From NCBI RefSeq assembly GCF_035982055.1, contig NZ_CP108427.1, forward strand, positions 10,353,001 through 10,417,000: a stretch of 64,000 bases of DNA, in the 5' to 3' direction. Position numbers and translations under genes: made by a program. The notes under the pieces are model-generated. The model was not told the DNA's origin. It did not search any database and was given only the letters and a program-made list of their open reading frames with translations. Origin of the DNA: Streptomyces sp. NBC_01288 (GTDB lineage: Bacteria; Actinomycetota; Actinomycetes; Streptomycetales; Streptomycetaceae). Below are positions 45,601 through 51,243 of this stretch, one piece after another (position 1 is the stretch's first letter; every line of letters begins with the position of its first letter).

Positions 45601-45886
45601 CGCGGCCATGGCCGACCACCAGTTGCCGCGCCTACGCCGGACGCCCGCCGTCGTATGGCTGGCTGAACGCACCGTAGAGGAAGGGGTGTTGGGACCAGAG
45701 CCGACCGAACCCGGCGCTTGGGACGCCCATCTGCCCCGCCCCTTCCGTCTCCATCACGTCGACGCCACGCACTACGAACTCGTCGCGGAACCCCACGTAG
45801 AAGCGATCGCGGCCGCGCTCGCAGCGGCCCCACTCCACACGCAAGCCCCCGTTGCCGCCCTGCCCCACCCCGCCGGAAGATCCTGA
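36695..45886 (+). CDS. Hybrid NRPS-PKS: A-T-C-A(Pro)-T-KS-KR-T-TE, no acyltransferase
   Basis: A 3063-residue megasynthase. A1 is at about 20-510 and T1 around Ser559. C is at about 615-1030 (His741 in LHHVAVDGWS). A2 is at about 1050-1546 and T2 around Ser1597. KS is at 1660-2067 with Cys1816, His1952 and His1990. A linker follows, then KR at about 2465-2680 (GGTGGIGATLA, Tyr2604), T3 around Ser2745 and TE with Ser2881 (GWSFGAW). No acyltransferase lies between KS and KR. Hand-read codes are D-A-F-F-L-G-I-T-F-K for A1 (branched aliphatic, Val/Ile likely) and D-V-Q-F-V-A-H-V-V-K for A2 (proline type). The expected product is Val/Ile-Pro extended by one malonate and ketoreduced, the backbone of detoxinine. 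Codon 1518 is TTA. The ATG overlaps the previous stop and follows GGGAGG. Confidence 0.95.
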   Translation: MDLHPTPRVTPAATRSVSLAEAVLGQARRTPAAVAVEDGNRVLDYAELELASGRVATWLHAAGVRPGHAVAVHLPRSWQLVCVMLGIRRAGATVVPLDRLSPPDRQRHILDDSGAVAVVHESGQTPQLPEHVAALDVQLLLTGDGPVLPAVPPGPPGDTATGFVFYTSGSTGNPKGVEVTDDGVLRLARPGYLDLRPGARFAGLANPAFDALSFEVWVPLLTGGVCVVLDDHQVHSAPRLAETLGERRVDTLFITTALFNAVVEQVPECFATVGQVLVGGEQLNAPIVRRWYETNSASRTVLHNIYGPTEATTFALCHPIPRDFTGDTIPIGTPLPGTGVLLRTEDDRIAEPGEVAELLLSGPALALGYRNLPEQTARSFVRLPHEDGGERRWYRTGDLVRQDTEGRTTYVGRADRQVKVRGFRIEPGEVERQILAQPAVRRAYICTRRDEADRSELLAFLVLGDELSYDAYDRHLAAALPSYMRPHHTYLVAELPRNANGKVDQAALLRDVGTPWRGAQEDDVTVSPEQRRVLEVAEDILAVNGLRPGDRWAASGGDSLKALRFRFEILNRFAVDLPHDLVLRADFAALTDAVHAPDATTGEHPPVPASSGEPTAPATSEQERLWLLHQREPENRSYDVPLAFRVRGRVDTTALHRAVRAMVERHVALRTRLVPTPDGLLQQVGDPYDPWQRLEASPGEEWQDTADRFFDHRFDLGDARTLRAAWVTQSDGGLLLLHLHHVAVDGWSLNLLLHDLTDACTGDGVQSTAALTPLDFARWQRSWHTSPAYHDRRARLRSHYGRDGEPSPALPTPVVPRAHLLRTSLDLVRRSALDRRAAQLGMTRFQLLVSAFAASLYGVTGQGRPLIATPVVNRPRPEFADTVGMFANTALLDLPLEPNHSLDAQLSAHSDVVRAVLQDQEVALADVLADRAFRERTPLFDYLFVLENTDFSALRLDGCEVRPLWPEPLGAKCALTLSVVEHEGGFDCLWEYRDDIGADRTQAAARLFRQTLDHLTGDTGTDTDITLHELVADYRRTVPDHGQGPTRAPDFTTVADGFARQAARTPHAPAVTTGESTLTYAELDAQTGELAVALSTRLPADPAAPAAVALYLQPSTEHIVALLAAARLNLTVVPLDPAYPPPLLRHVLDQADPLCVLVAPEDEHVLDTIAPPSLPRHLLTLADTPTSLPQLPAHQGLRPLYTLFTSGSTGTPKGVQVTDRTLCNLLTWQRTDGGLSGSAVTQQFSMLSFDVSFQEILTTLCSGGLLRLVEPGWRHDVPSLLRELETGGAERIFLPYVALQLLAEHGVRTGQFPSRLREVVTAGEQLVCTDAIRRWFAGLPGARLFNHYGPTETHVVSGLCLDGDPAGWPLRPAIGRPVANAVLRVVDAGGLPVPPGVTGELLIGGVMAIRCYVGVGIGDDTPNRDRFTDHPDLGTFYRTGDLARFDEQGLLHYAGRDDSQVKLGGFRLELGQVEAALLQYPGVTHAVVAVEGGRLVACLQCRGGDPDPAELADHLAGLLPAYVRISRFRRLTELPRTPSGKLDRRAAYTAPGRDLRSVDVTAPAVSPLEGRLAALFETVTGKAIGVEQRFFDAGATSLDLMRFQLRCAGEAELAFTVPELFEYVSLRALARLVEGRASEGAVATAVISDAPRPPGERAEEPIAVIGMAVRLPGAPDLAAFWDLVVSGRRGIEDFPTTDGRVGARSQLAGMFDFDPGRFTISPHEARLMDPQQRQFLMNCVEALAHAGIGDPTAHRVGLLAACGENTYFQRMLREADPAELPDTFRLALHHEKDFLATKAAYHLGLTGPAFTVQSACSSSLVGVHVAAGMLRQGDADVMLVGGVLVDTELTDGYTYRPQHIFSPDGHCRPFSADAAGTVGASGTGVVVLKPLAAARRDGDTVYAVITGSGINNDGSDKLSYSAPALAGQRAAIRTALHRSGRSGTDLGYVEAHGTGTRLGDPVEAAALRQAYGLADDARVALSSVKSQIGHLGAAAGVVGMVRAVLAVHHGIVPPTADFDRLNPEIDDGPFRISVAAEPWPQDGPRVAAVSSFGIGGTNAHLLLEQPDAVQVAHAANELVPCLVLSGSSEAAVRADGRRIAAYLRANPDTYPQVLRHLQAGRPALGHRAAAVCPDAGSAVAWLEGLEALSDITAPRPQAGSPNQDRDPHALAEAWTAGHILVWPEGPASAPWDFPPPAFETEEYDFARTPVAAPAGVSAPSAGPQRLPADQWLHQPQWTRSRRARTGVHEPRRTAVVVTQAGSESWRFLERHYARVVTVCAGKAFARLDDDRYEADPADSGQLATVLKRVTRPDGPGVDWLHALPLALDGSLDEHALEAAQLACLDTVAALARTLADVPDAVRPRAWLLSHGAQPVTGPVRTPEAGLLAAALEVPRQELGVILRWLDLPGPRPADWAAHLPDLLLDDTITEPAIALRDGFWWQRTLQPVPALNSPPRAIRSAAPGTHLVLGGTGGIGATLAARLLEHPGNHVVLVARGTETPPALRPYRDRVTLVPADLAEDDLGAIADRLAPHLDGLAGIVHAAGTAAGGLLARRDPAVGRRATAAKLRGALLVEQLIADHDPDYAAYCSSMASRFGGVGQFDYAAANACLDAYAHHSPPGDDATTVRMSIGWDAWRDVGMAQNALTADARHQEHLKVALTPEDGAAVFERALYLQLPHLMVNTTPLAEARFFYEADPDSRYEPVSSEQPAQGDATAELTEILVDLLGVDTVDPEAALYDLGADSLTLLELIDEVKRRYGTDIDLSRLSHRVSLTEILGHLGHIDTGTRASAAAVDVEVWQRGPGPDVLCLVHPVGGDIQAYRPLVAALPDELTVCLIADPKLRDPSLPARSIADRAAHYLDAVRAAFPDPNRRLRLAGWSFGAWTALSMAALAEADGRPFDAVHLLDPPPPGAGQRLAAYDEQQVDAVFARELSGNGGSSGSGSGGGRLSDSGRAYAERLADCCRTNLAAMADHQLPRLRRTPAVVWLAERTVEEGVLGPEPTEPGAWDAHLPRPFRLHHVDATHYELVAEPHVEAIAAALAAAPLHTQAPVAALPHPAGRS
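45500..45538 (+). repeat. Gly/Ser microsatellite in the thioesterase of the hybrid synthetase
   Basis: Thirteen codons (G/S plus one N), with GGCAGT repeats, insert a flexible loop at residues 2936-2948, in the region that forms the lid of thioesterases. The unit length keeps the frame. Confidence 0.75.
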
Positions 45887-45896
45887 GGAGGTCACC

Positions 45897-47012
45897 GTGC
45901 AGCACCCCTACACCCGCCTCCCCGAGCGGTCCTTCTGGCGTACCGCGGTCGCCGAACCCGACGCGCTCGACATCACCGACCTGTGGACGCCGAAGTTCAC
46001 GATCGGCCAGGACGCTCCCGTCGTCACCGCCGGTTCGTGCTTCGCCGCACACATCGGACGGGCCCTCCTGGAAGAGGGCATGCACTGGTACGACGCCGAA
46101 CTGCCGCCCTCGGGCCTCACTCGCGCCGAACAGTCCGCACGCGGCTACCGCCGTTTCTCCTTCCGTACCGGGAACATCTACACGGCCGCCGCGCTACGCC
46201 AATGGATCGCCTGGGCGCTCGACGAGGAGAAACCGCCCGAGGAGGTCTGGGCGGAGGAGGGGACCTCAGACGGCATCACCTGCGGCACCTCCCACGAGAC
46301 TTTCCACGACCCCTACCGGCCCACCGTCGAACCGGCCGGCTTCGCCTCACCCGACGACCTGCTCCGCTCCCGCGAGGTCACCCTCGCCGCCATCCGCACC
46401 GCCCTCACCAAGGCCGACGTCCTCGTCTTCACTCTCGGCCTGACCGAGGCCTGGCACGACACCGTGACCGGCACGGTGCTGCCGATGTGCCCGGGGACGG
46501 TACGCGGCACCTTCGACCCCGCCCGGCACGTCCTGCGCAACCACACGGTGGCGCAGGTGCACAGCGACCTGACGGCCGTGCTCGCCCTGGCTCGCGGGGT
46601 CAACTCCCGGCTGCGCATGGTCCTCACCGTCTCCCCGGTGCCTCTGACGGCCACCGCGACCGGCCGCCACGCCCTCGTCGCCACCACCTACTCGAAGTCC
46701 GTACTGCGCGCGGCGGCAGGGCAGTTGGCGGACGAGACGGACGACGTCGACTACTTCCCGTCGTACGAGATCATCACCGGCTTCCCGTACCGGGCGGCCT
46801 TCTACGAACCCAACCTCCGCACGGTCACCCCTGACGGCGTGGCCTTCGTGATGCGGCACTTCTTCCAGGCCCTCCAGGGCCCCTCCGCTACGGCGCACCC
46901 CGCGCCCGGACCCATCACCGCCAAAACCCCCACCGCAGGCGGAGAGGACCACTGGTGTGACGACGCCGTGCTCGACTACTACAACCCCCGCCCGATTCCT
47001 TCTGCTGGGTGA
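45897..47012 (+). CDS. GSCFA-family protein, possible acyl-transfer/hydrolase tailoring enzyme
   Basis: A 371-residue protein of the GSCFA family, named for the motif seen here as 'VVTAGSCFAAHIGRAL' at about residues 40-55. Other family blocks are 'VLVFTLGLTEAWHD' and 'VDYFPSYEIITGF', followed by 'YRAAFYEPNLRTVTPDGVAFVM'. GSCFA proteins are thought to be related to SGNH hydrolases; the biochemical role is not established. The GTG start follows GAGGAGG, 10 nt after the hybrid synthetase stop. Its 3' end overlaps the SGNH-like gene by 56 bp. Detoxin-type compounds carry ester and acyl groups, so an acyltransferase or esterase role is a reasonable guess, nothing more. Confidence 0.85.
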   Translation: MQHPYTRLPERSFWRTAVAEPDALDITDLWTPKFTIGQDAPVVTAGSCFAAHIGRALLEEGMHWYDAELPPSGLTRAEQSARGYRRFSFRTGNIYTAAALRQWIAWALDEEKPPEEVWAEEGTSDGITCGTSHETFHDPYRPTVEPAGFASPDDLLRSREVTLAAIRTALTKADVLVFTLGLTEAWHDTVTGTVLPMCPGTVRGTFDPARHVLRNHTVAQVHSDLTAVLALARGVNSRLRMVLTVSPVPLTATATGRHALVATTYSKSVLRAAAGQLADETDDVDYFPSYEIITGFPYRAAFYEPNLRTVTPDGVAFVMRHFFQALQGPSATAHPAPGPITAKTPTAGGEDHWCDDAVLDYYNPRPIPSAG

Positions 47013-47664
47013 CTCCCACGCAGGCTGTGTCGGACGCGCCGCCCAGGCCGCCGAACTGCCCTTCGCGGGCGGCCCGTTAGGCTCCGGGCGCGACTTCCTG
47101 GGCCCCTTCTTCGACGCAGACACCGACACCGACGCCACCGACCTCACCTTCCGGCAGACCGAGACGCAGCGGCTCTACCGCGAACACCTCGACACCCTCG
47201 ACGTGACCGCACTCGACGAACTGCCGGTGCCGCTGGTGTGCACCTTCGGCCTGAGCGCCCACACGGTGGCCACCCGCCAGAACTGGGACCTCTACCGCGA
47301 CCGACACGGCACCGTCCCGGACACCTTCCTCCGCAGCCGCCTCTTCGCCGACCTGGTCCGCGCGACCGTCCGAGGCGCCCTCACTTTCTACGACCACGCC
47401 GTCGCCCTGGGCCTACGGGTGCTGGCGCCCCTCCCGCCCCAGCGCGTCCCCGGCATGTCCGACCCGAACGTCTTCTTCGCCGCGCAGGACATCCTCGTCA
47501 CCGAACTCAGCGCTCGCGACGTCGAGTTGGTCGACCTGCGCGCCCGCGTCACCGACACCACCGGCCTGCAACGCCCCGCCTTCTCCCAGGCGGACGACAC
47601 GATCCACGGCAACCTCGCCTTCGGGCGTCTCGTCGTATCCGAACTCCTCGACCGAGGCCTGTAG
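46957..47664 (+). CDS. SGNH-hydrolase-like protein
   Basis: A 235-residue protein with the start of an SGNH hydrolase: 'FLLLGDSHAGCVGRAAQAA' (block I, Ser in GDSH). Block V-like 'FSQADDTIHGNLAFGRLV' near the C-terminus holds a possible catalytic His. The second block is not obvious. SGNH enzymes hydrolyse or transfer acyl groups. The GTG start follows GGAGAGG and lies within the preceding GSCFA gene, a long overlap that implies coupling. Codon 41 (nt 47077-47079) is TTA, a rare codon that depends on bldA tRNA. It may act with the GSCFA protein on the same ester; the substrate is unknown. Confidence 0.8.
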   Translation: MTTPCSTTTTPARFLLLGDSHAGCVGRAAQAAELPFAGGPLGSGRDFLGPFFDADTDTDATDLTFRQTETQRLYREHLDTLDVTALDELPVPLVCTFGLSAHTVATRQNWDLYRDRHGTVPDTFLRSRLFADLVRATVRGALTFYDHAVALGLRVLAPLPPQRVPGMSDPNVFFAAQDILVTELSARDVELVDLRARVTDTTGLQRPAFSQADDTIHGNLAFGRLVVSELLDRGL

Positions 47665-47718
47665 TTGTAGGCCCTCTCTTCCCCCCTTCTCTTACGACCA
47701 ATGCCACGGAGGTCCCTC

Positions 47719-48597
47719 ATGGAGGACTACGCACTCAAGGCCGTCGAGCGGCTCACCACCCGCCCCGCCGAGCCCTACGACACTCTGTCCGTCGCCCCGA
47801 TCACCCCGCTGCTGGGTGCCGAGGTCACCGGCCTCGACCTGTCCCAGGAACTGACACCCCAGCAGGAGAAGGAACTCAAGCACGCGTTCCAGACCCACCA
47901 CGTCCTCGTCTTCCGCGACCAGGACATCACTCCGGAGGAACACAAGCGATTCGCGGGCGTCTTCGGTGAACTGCACCCCGTGGCCCTCGCGCCCGAGGGA
48001 TCCGACCCGTACATCCTGGAGATCAAGGCGACCAAGGAGTCCAAGGCCGTGGCCGGCAACGGCTGGCACGCCGACGGCACCGCCGACGCCGAACCCTCCC
48101 TCGGTTCGCTGCTGTACATCACCACCATCCCCGAGGGCGGCAGCGGCGGTGACACCGTCTTCGCCAACATGCACCTCGCCTACGAACTGCTCTCCCCGGC
48201 GATGTGCAGCTTCCTCGAAAGCCTCACCGCCGTCCACGACGGAGCCCTGCCCTGGACCGCCGCCGGACAGACCCCGCCGCCCGAGTACGAAGTACCGCGC
48301 ACCGAACAGCCGGTCGTGGCCCGCCACCCGGAGACCGACCGCAAACTCCTGTTCGTCAACGCCCCCTACACCTCGCACATCCCTCAGCTGTCCCGCGTCG
48401 AGAGCGACGCCCTGCTGGAGATGCTGTACGCGCACATAGCCCGCACCCCGTTGCTGCACTGCCGGGTCCGCTGGCAGGAGCGCACCCTCGTCCTCTGGGA
48501 CAACCGCAGCGTCCAACACCACGCCGTCTGGGACTACTTCCCGTACACCCGCGAGGGCCGCCGCGTCGCCGTCAACGGCAGCCGCCTACACGCCTGA
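47719..48597 (+). CDS. TauD-family Fe(II)/2-oxoglutarate dioxygenase
   Basis: A 292-residue TauD/TfdA-type dioxygenase. The iron ligands are in 'GNGWHADGTADAEPS' (His, Asp) and 'NRSVQHHAVWDYFP' (His), and the 2-oxoglutarate-binding Arg is in 'TREGRRVAVNG'. The N-terminal 'LGAEVTGLDLSQELTPQQ' is the family opening. I choose ATG 47719 because ACGGAGG lies directly before it; the ATG 18 nt earlier would include the ribosome site. A TauD enzyme alongside an NRPS and an NRPS-PKS is the conserved core of detoxin/rimosamide clusters. It could supply the hydroxyl on the pyrrolidine ring (acetylated in some detoxins), on free or carrier-bound proline or on the product. Confidence 0.92.
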   Translation: MEDYALKAVERLTTRPAEPYDTLSVAPITPLLGAEVTGLDLSQELTPQQEKELKHAFQTHHVLVFRDQDITPEEHKRFAGVFGELHPVALAPEGSDPYILEIKATKESKAVAGNGWHADGTADAEPSLGSLLYITTIPEGGSGGDTVFANMHLAYELLSPAMCSFLESLTAVHDGALPWTAAGQTPPPEYEVPRTEQPVVARHPETDRKLLFVNAPYTSHIPQLSRVESDALLEMLYAHIARTPLLHCRVRWQERTLVLWDNRSVQHHAVWDYFPYTREGRRVAVNGSRLHA

Positions 48598-48637
48598 CCC
48601 GGTTCCCCGACGGAAGCGACGGAAGCGACGGTGCCCC

Positions 48638-49390
48638 GTGCCCACGACCACTGCCCTTGCGGCGTTCCTCGCCGCGCTACGGAATCCCGCCTCCGATCCG
48701 CCTCCGGAGGCGGGGCCGGGTTGGCTGTGGCCCGTCGCCACAACCCTGTATGAGGAGTTGCCGCCGGACATGCGGGAGGCCTGGGCGGCCCGTCTGCACC
48801 CCCTTCTCCGCAGTGGCCCGGACACGAGCGGCCTGCGCGCCGTCCACAGCTGGCACGCCGACACGATCCTGCCGCTCCTCGCCGAGGCGGAGCATGACGG
48901 GGACATCGCTGCCTTCGCCGCCCTCGGAGACCTGCACCGAGACGCGGCACAGGGCGGGAGGGCGGACCACGACACCTGGCGCACGGCGCTCACCCCGGCG
49001 CTCCTGCGCCTCTACGACGCCGCGTACGACCGGACGAGCGCGTACACCGAGGCCCACACGGGCGCCCGTGACTACGCGCTGGCCAACGGTTTCTCCGCGA
49101 CCGAGGCCGACGGATACGGCCACGAGTACGCGCGGCTGAGCAGCGACGCGAACGCGCGCGCCTGCGCCGAGGCCCACGCGGAGGCACTCGGCGCTGCGCT
49201 GGCACAGGCGTACGCGATCGACGGGTGCGAGGTGTACGCCGACACGTATCCGGACGCCCAACTCCGGGCCGTCGTCCGGGCCTCGACAGAGCGGGGCGAC
49301 TTGACCATTGTGAGGCGTCTCGCCGAGGGGTTCCTAGCGGCGCTGAAGTCACACGGCGCCGACCGGAAGTCCGCAGGGCGCCCCGCCTGA
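48638..49390 (+). CDS. Hypothetical protein, distal gene of the detoxin-like cluster
   Basis: A 250-residue protein I do not recognise. It is soluble, Ala-rich and probably all-helical, with no signal peptide or membrane helix. Notable stretches are 'YDRTSAYTEAHTGARDYALA', then 'GYGHEYARLSSDANARACAE', where Tyr/Ala/His/Glu recur in a near-heptad pattern. It starts at GTG 40 nt after the dioxygenase and ends against the convergent PucR gene, so it probably belongs to the cluster transcript. It may be a product-binding or immunity protein, or an unrelated gene. No catalytic motif was seen. Confidence 0.72.
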   Translation: MPTTTALAAFLAALRNPASDPPPEAGPGWLWPVATTLYEELPPDMREAWAARLHPLLRSGPDTSGLRAVHSWHADTILPLLAEAEHDGDIAAFAALGDLHRDAAQGGRADHDTWRTALTPALLRLYDAAYDRTSAYTEAHTGARDYALANGFSATEADGYGHEYARLSSDANARACAEAHAEALGAALAQAYAIDGCEVYADTYPDAQLRAVVRASTERGDLTIVRRLAEGFLAALKSHGADRKSAGRPA

Positions 49391-49434
49391 CGCACTCCAA
49401 GCCACCGTCCCCCCGGCGGAGACGAAGCCGTCGA

Positions 49435-51039
49435 TCAGTCCGATGAGTCCGTCGGCTTCCCGTGCAGAACCTCCAACGCGGTTACGGCGACGTGTAGTTG
49501 GGTGCGCTCGGCGCCGGCCTCCAGGTCGGTGCCGAGGAGGCGTTCGATGGTGTGCAGGCGCTGGTAGAAGGCCTGCCGGGAGAGCCCGACGCGCTTGGCG
49601 GCGATCGACTTGTTGCCGGCTGCGTCGAGGTACTCGCGCAGGGTGGAGAGCAGGTCGCTGCCGTGCCGGGCGTCGTGCTGGACCAGGCGCCCGAGTCGGT
49701 GTTCCACGTACTTCTGGACCCGGACGTCGTCGCGCAGGGAGTAGAGCAGTTCCGGGAGACCGACGTCGGAGGCGACGTAGAAGGGGCGGCCGCGGGAGGC
49801 CGGCCCGATGGCGTCGGCGACCTCCTCGGCCTCGCGGAACGATCGCGTGACCTGGCTGAGTTCGGTGACGCCCGGGCCGACCGCGACGACGGCGTCCTCC
49901 CCGAGCGTGGCCCGCAGATCGAGGGCGATGCGTTCCACGACGGGCTGCCAGGCGCTCGCGCGGGCCAGCGCCATGAGCAGTCCGGTACGCCGCCCGGACA
50001 GGTCTCCCACCAGGGCCTTGACGCCGGAGGTGAGGAGCCCTTCGGCGAGGTGAGCGCTCACCGTGGTGTCGCCGACCCGCGCCCCCGCGTGGTCCACGAC
50101 GACCGGCAGGAGGCGATGCCCGGTCGTCGGGAGCCCCAGCGCCTCGGCCCGCAACCGAGCCTCGGTACGGCTGCGATACCGCCAGTGCAGCAGATCGAGC
50201 AGGACGGAACTGTGCGCCCGCCGATCCCACTCCGGAGCGCCGGTCAGCCGGGCCAACGTGAGGGCGGTGGCGGCCTGTTCGAGGATCATTGTGTGTTCAG
50301 GACCGAAGGGCGGTCCGCCCGTGAGGGGCAGCATCACCAGTCGCCCCCACCGGCTGCTCCGCTCCTCGACCGGCGCCACGAGCCACCCCTCGGGCCCGCT
50401 GACCGTCGCCCGGTCCGGCGTCTCGGCGGCGCGCGAACGACGCGGCCAGGCATCCAGGACCGGCCCGTCCGCACGCCCGGCCACGGCCCAACTCACCGCG
50501 TGGTGGATCAGGTTCTCCAGCACGACCGGACACCCGGAGAGGTCCGAAGCGGTCTGTACGAACTCCTCCGGTTCGGCTCCGCGCAGAGTGAGCGTCGTGA
50601 ACAGTTCGTGCACGTGCTGGGCGCGGCGCAGCAACTCGCCCTGCGCGTCCAGGATCAGCGCGTGCACGGTCTGCGTGACCTCGATGAACCGCACCCCGCG
50701 CGCCAGCACGATCAGCGGCAGATCCCGCTCCCTGCACGCGGTGACGAGATCCGGGGGCGCCTGCTGATACCGGCGCCCCAGCTCCACGACCAGCCCCGCC
50801 ACTCCGACGTCCGCCAACTGGTCGACGTAGCCGCGCAGTTGGGTCGGATCCGAGGGGTGCGGCATGCCGGTGGTCAGGACCAGTTCCCCACCCTCCAGGA
50901 ACGAGGCGGGATCAAGAAGCTCGGTGACGTGGACCCACCGAACCGTGCGCCCCAACTGCCCCTCACCGGCCGCGACTCGGGGCAGCCCGGCCGCGATGAC
51001 GGGCAGGCGCAGTACGTCGGCGACCGTGAGAAACGGCAT
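49435..51039 (-). CDS. PucR-family transcriptional regulator
   Basis: A 534-residue regulator. The N-terminal PucR sensor domain is at residues 1-125 ('MPFLTVADVLRLPVIAAGLP', 'TGMPHPSDPTQLRGYVDQLA'). A GGDEF-like CdaR middle domain follows ('VVAVGPGVTELSQVTRSF'). The C-terminal helix-turn-helix is at about 455-515 ('LLSTLREYLDAAGNKSIAAK', 'VGLSRQAFYQRLHTIERLLG'). The ATG start follows GGAGGAA. PucR proteins control purine, polyamine and GABA catabolism, and this gene flanks an aminotransferase/semialdehyde dehydrogenase locus. It is the most likely regulator of the divergent operons around 54.8-55.1 kb. Confidence 0.88.
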   Translation of the reverse strand: MPFLTVADVLRLPVIAAGLPRVAAGEGQLGRTVRWVHVTELLDPASFLEGGELVLTTGMPHPSDPTQLRGYVDQLADVGVAGLVVELGRRYQQAPPDLVTACRERDLPLIVLARGVRFIEVTQTVHALILDAQGELLRRAQHVHELFTTLTLRGAEPEEFVQTASDLSGCPVVLENLIHHAVSWAVAGRADGPVLDAWPRRSRAAETPDRATVSGPEGWLVAPVEERSSRWGRLVMLPLTGGPPFGPEHTMILEQAATALTLARLTGAPEWDRRAHSSVLLDLLHWRYRSRTEARLRAEALGLPTTGHRLLPVVVDHAGARVGDTTVSAHLAEGLLTSGVKALVGDLSGRRTGLLMALARASAWQPVVERIALDLRATLGEDAVVAVGPGVTELSQVTRSFREAEEVADAIGPASRGRPFYVASDVGLPELLYSLRDDVRVQKYVEHRLGRLVQHDARHGSDLLSTLREYLDAAGNKSIAAKRVGLSRQAFYQRLHTIERLLGTDLEAGAERTQLHVAVTALEVLHGKPTDSSD

Positions 51040-51166
51040 GGGCGCGGGTTCCTCCGGAGGTGTGGCGGTGTGGTTCCGGAACACTCTGCGGGGTGGGGCG
51101 AGGCTTGTGCAAGCTCCTCGGAGGGGTGCGCCTGTTCGCCGTAGAGCGTCTGTCGCGTTGGCGGGT

Positions 51167-51243
51167 GCGGGTTTGTTGTGGCTGGTCGCGCCCACGCGGC
51201 GGAGCCGCATAGGGGCGCTGCCCCGCGCCCCTGGCGGGGTTAG
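51167..51243. repeat. Streptomyces intergenic repeat, overlapping the 3' end of the FAD oxidoreductase gene
   Basis: A G+C-rich element with 'GCGGCGGAGCCGCAT' and 'CCCCGCGCCCCTGGCGGGG' blocks, a form that recurs between Streptomyces genes and can fold into hairpins. It covers the stop of the oxidoreductase (minus strand) and may serve as its terminator. Confidence 0.6.

Noticed and set aside
2..49390. The left-edge NRPS and the detoxin-like synthetases as one gene cluster
   Set aside because: They are separated by about 28 kb of catabolic operons, and the left NRPS ends against an unrelated convergent gene.
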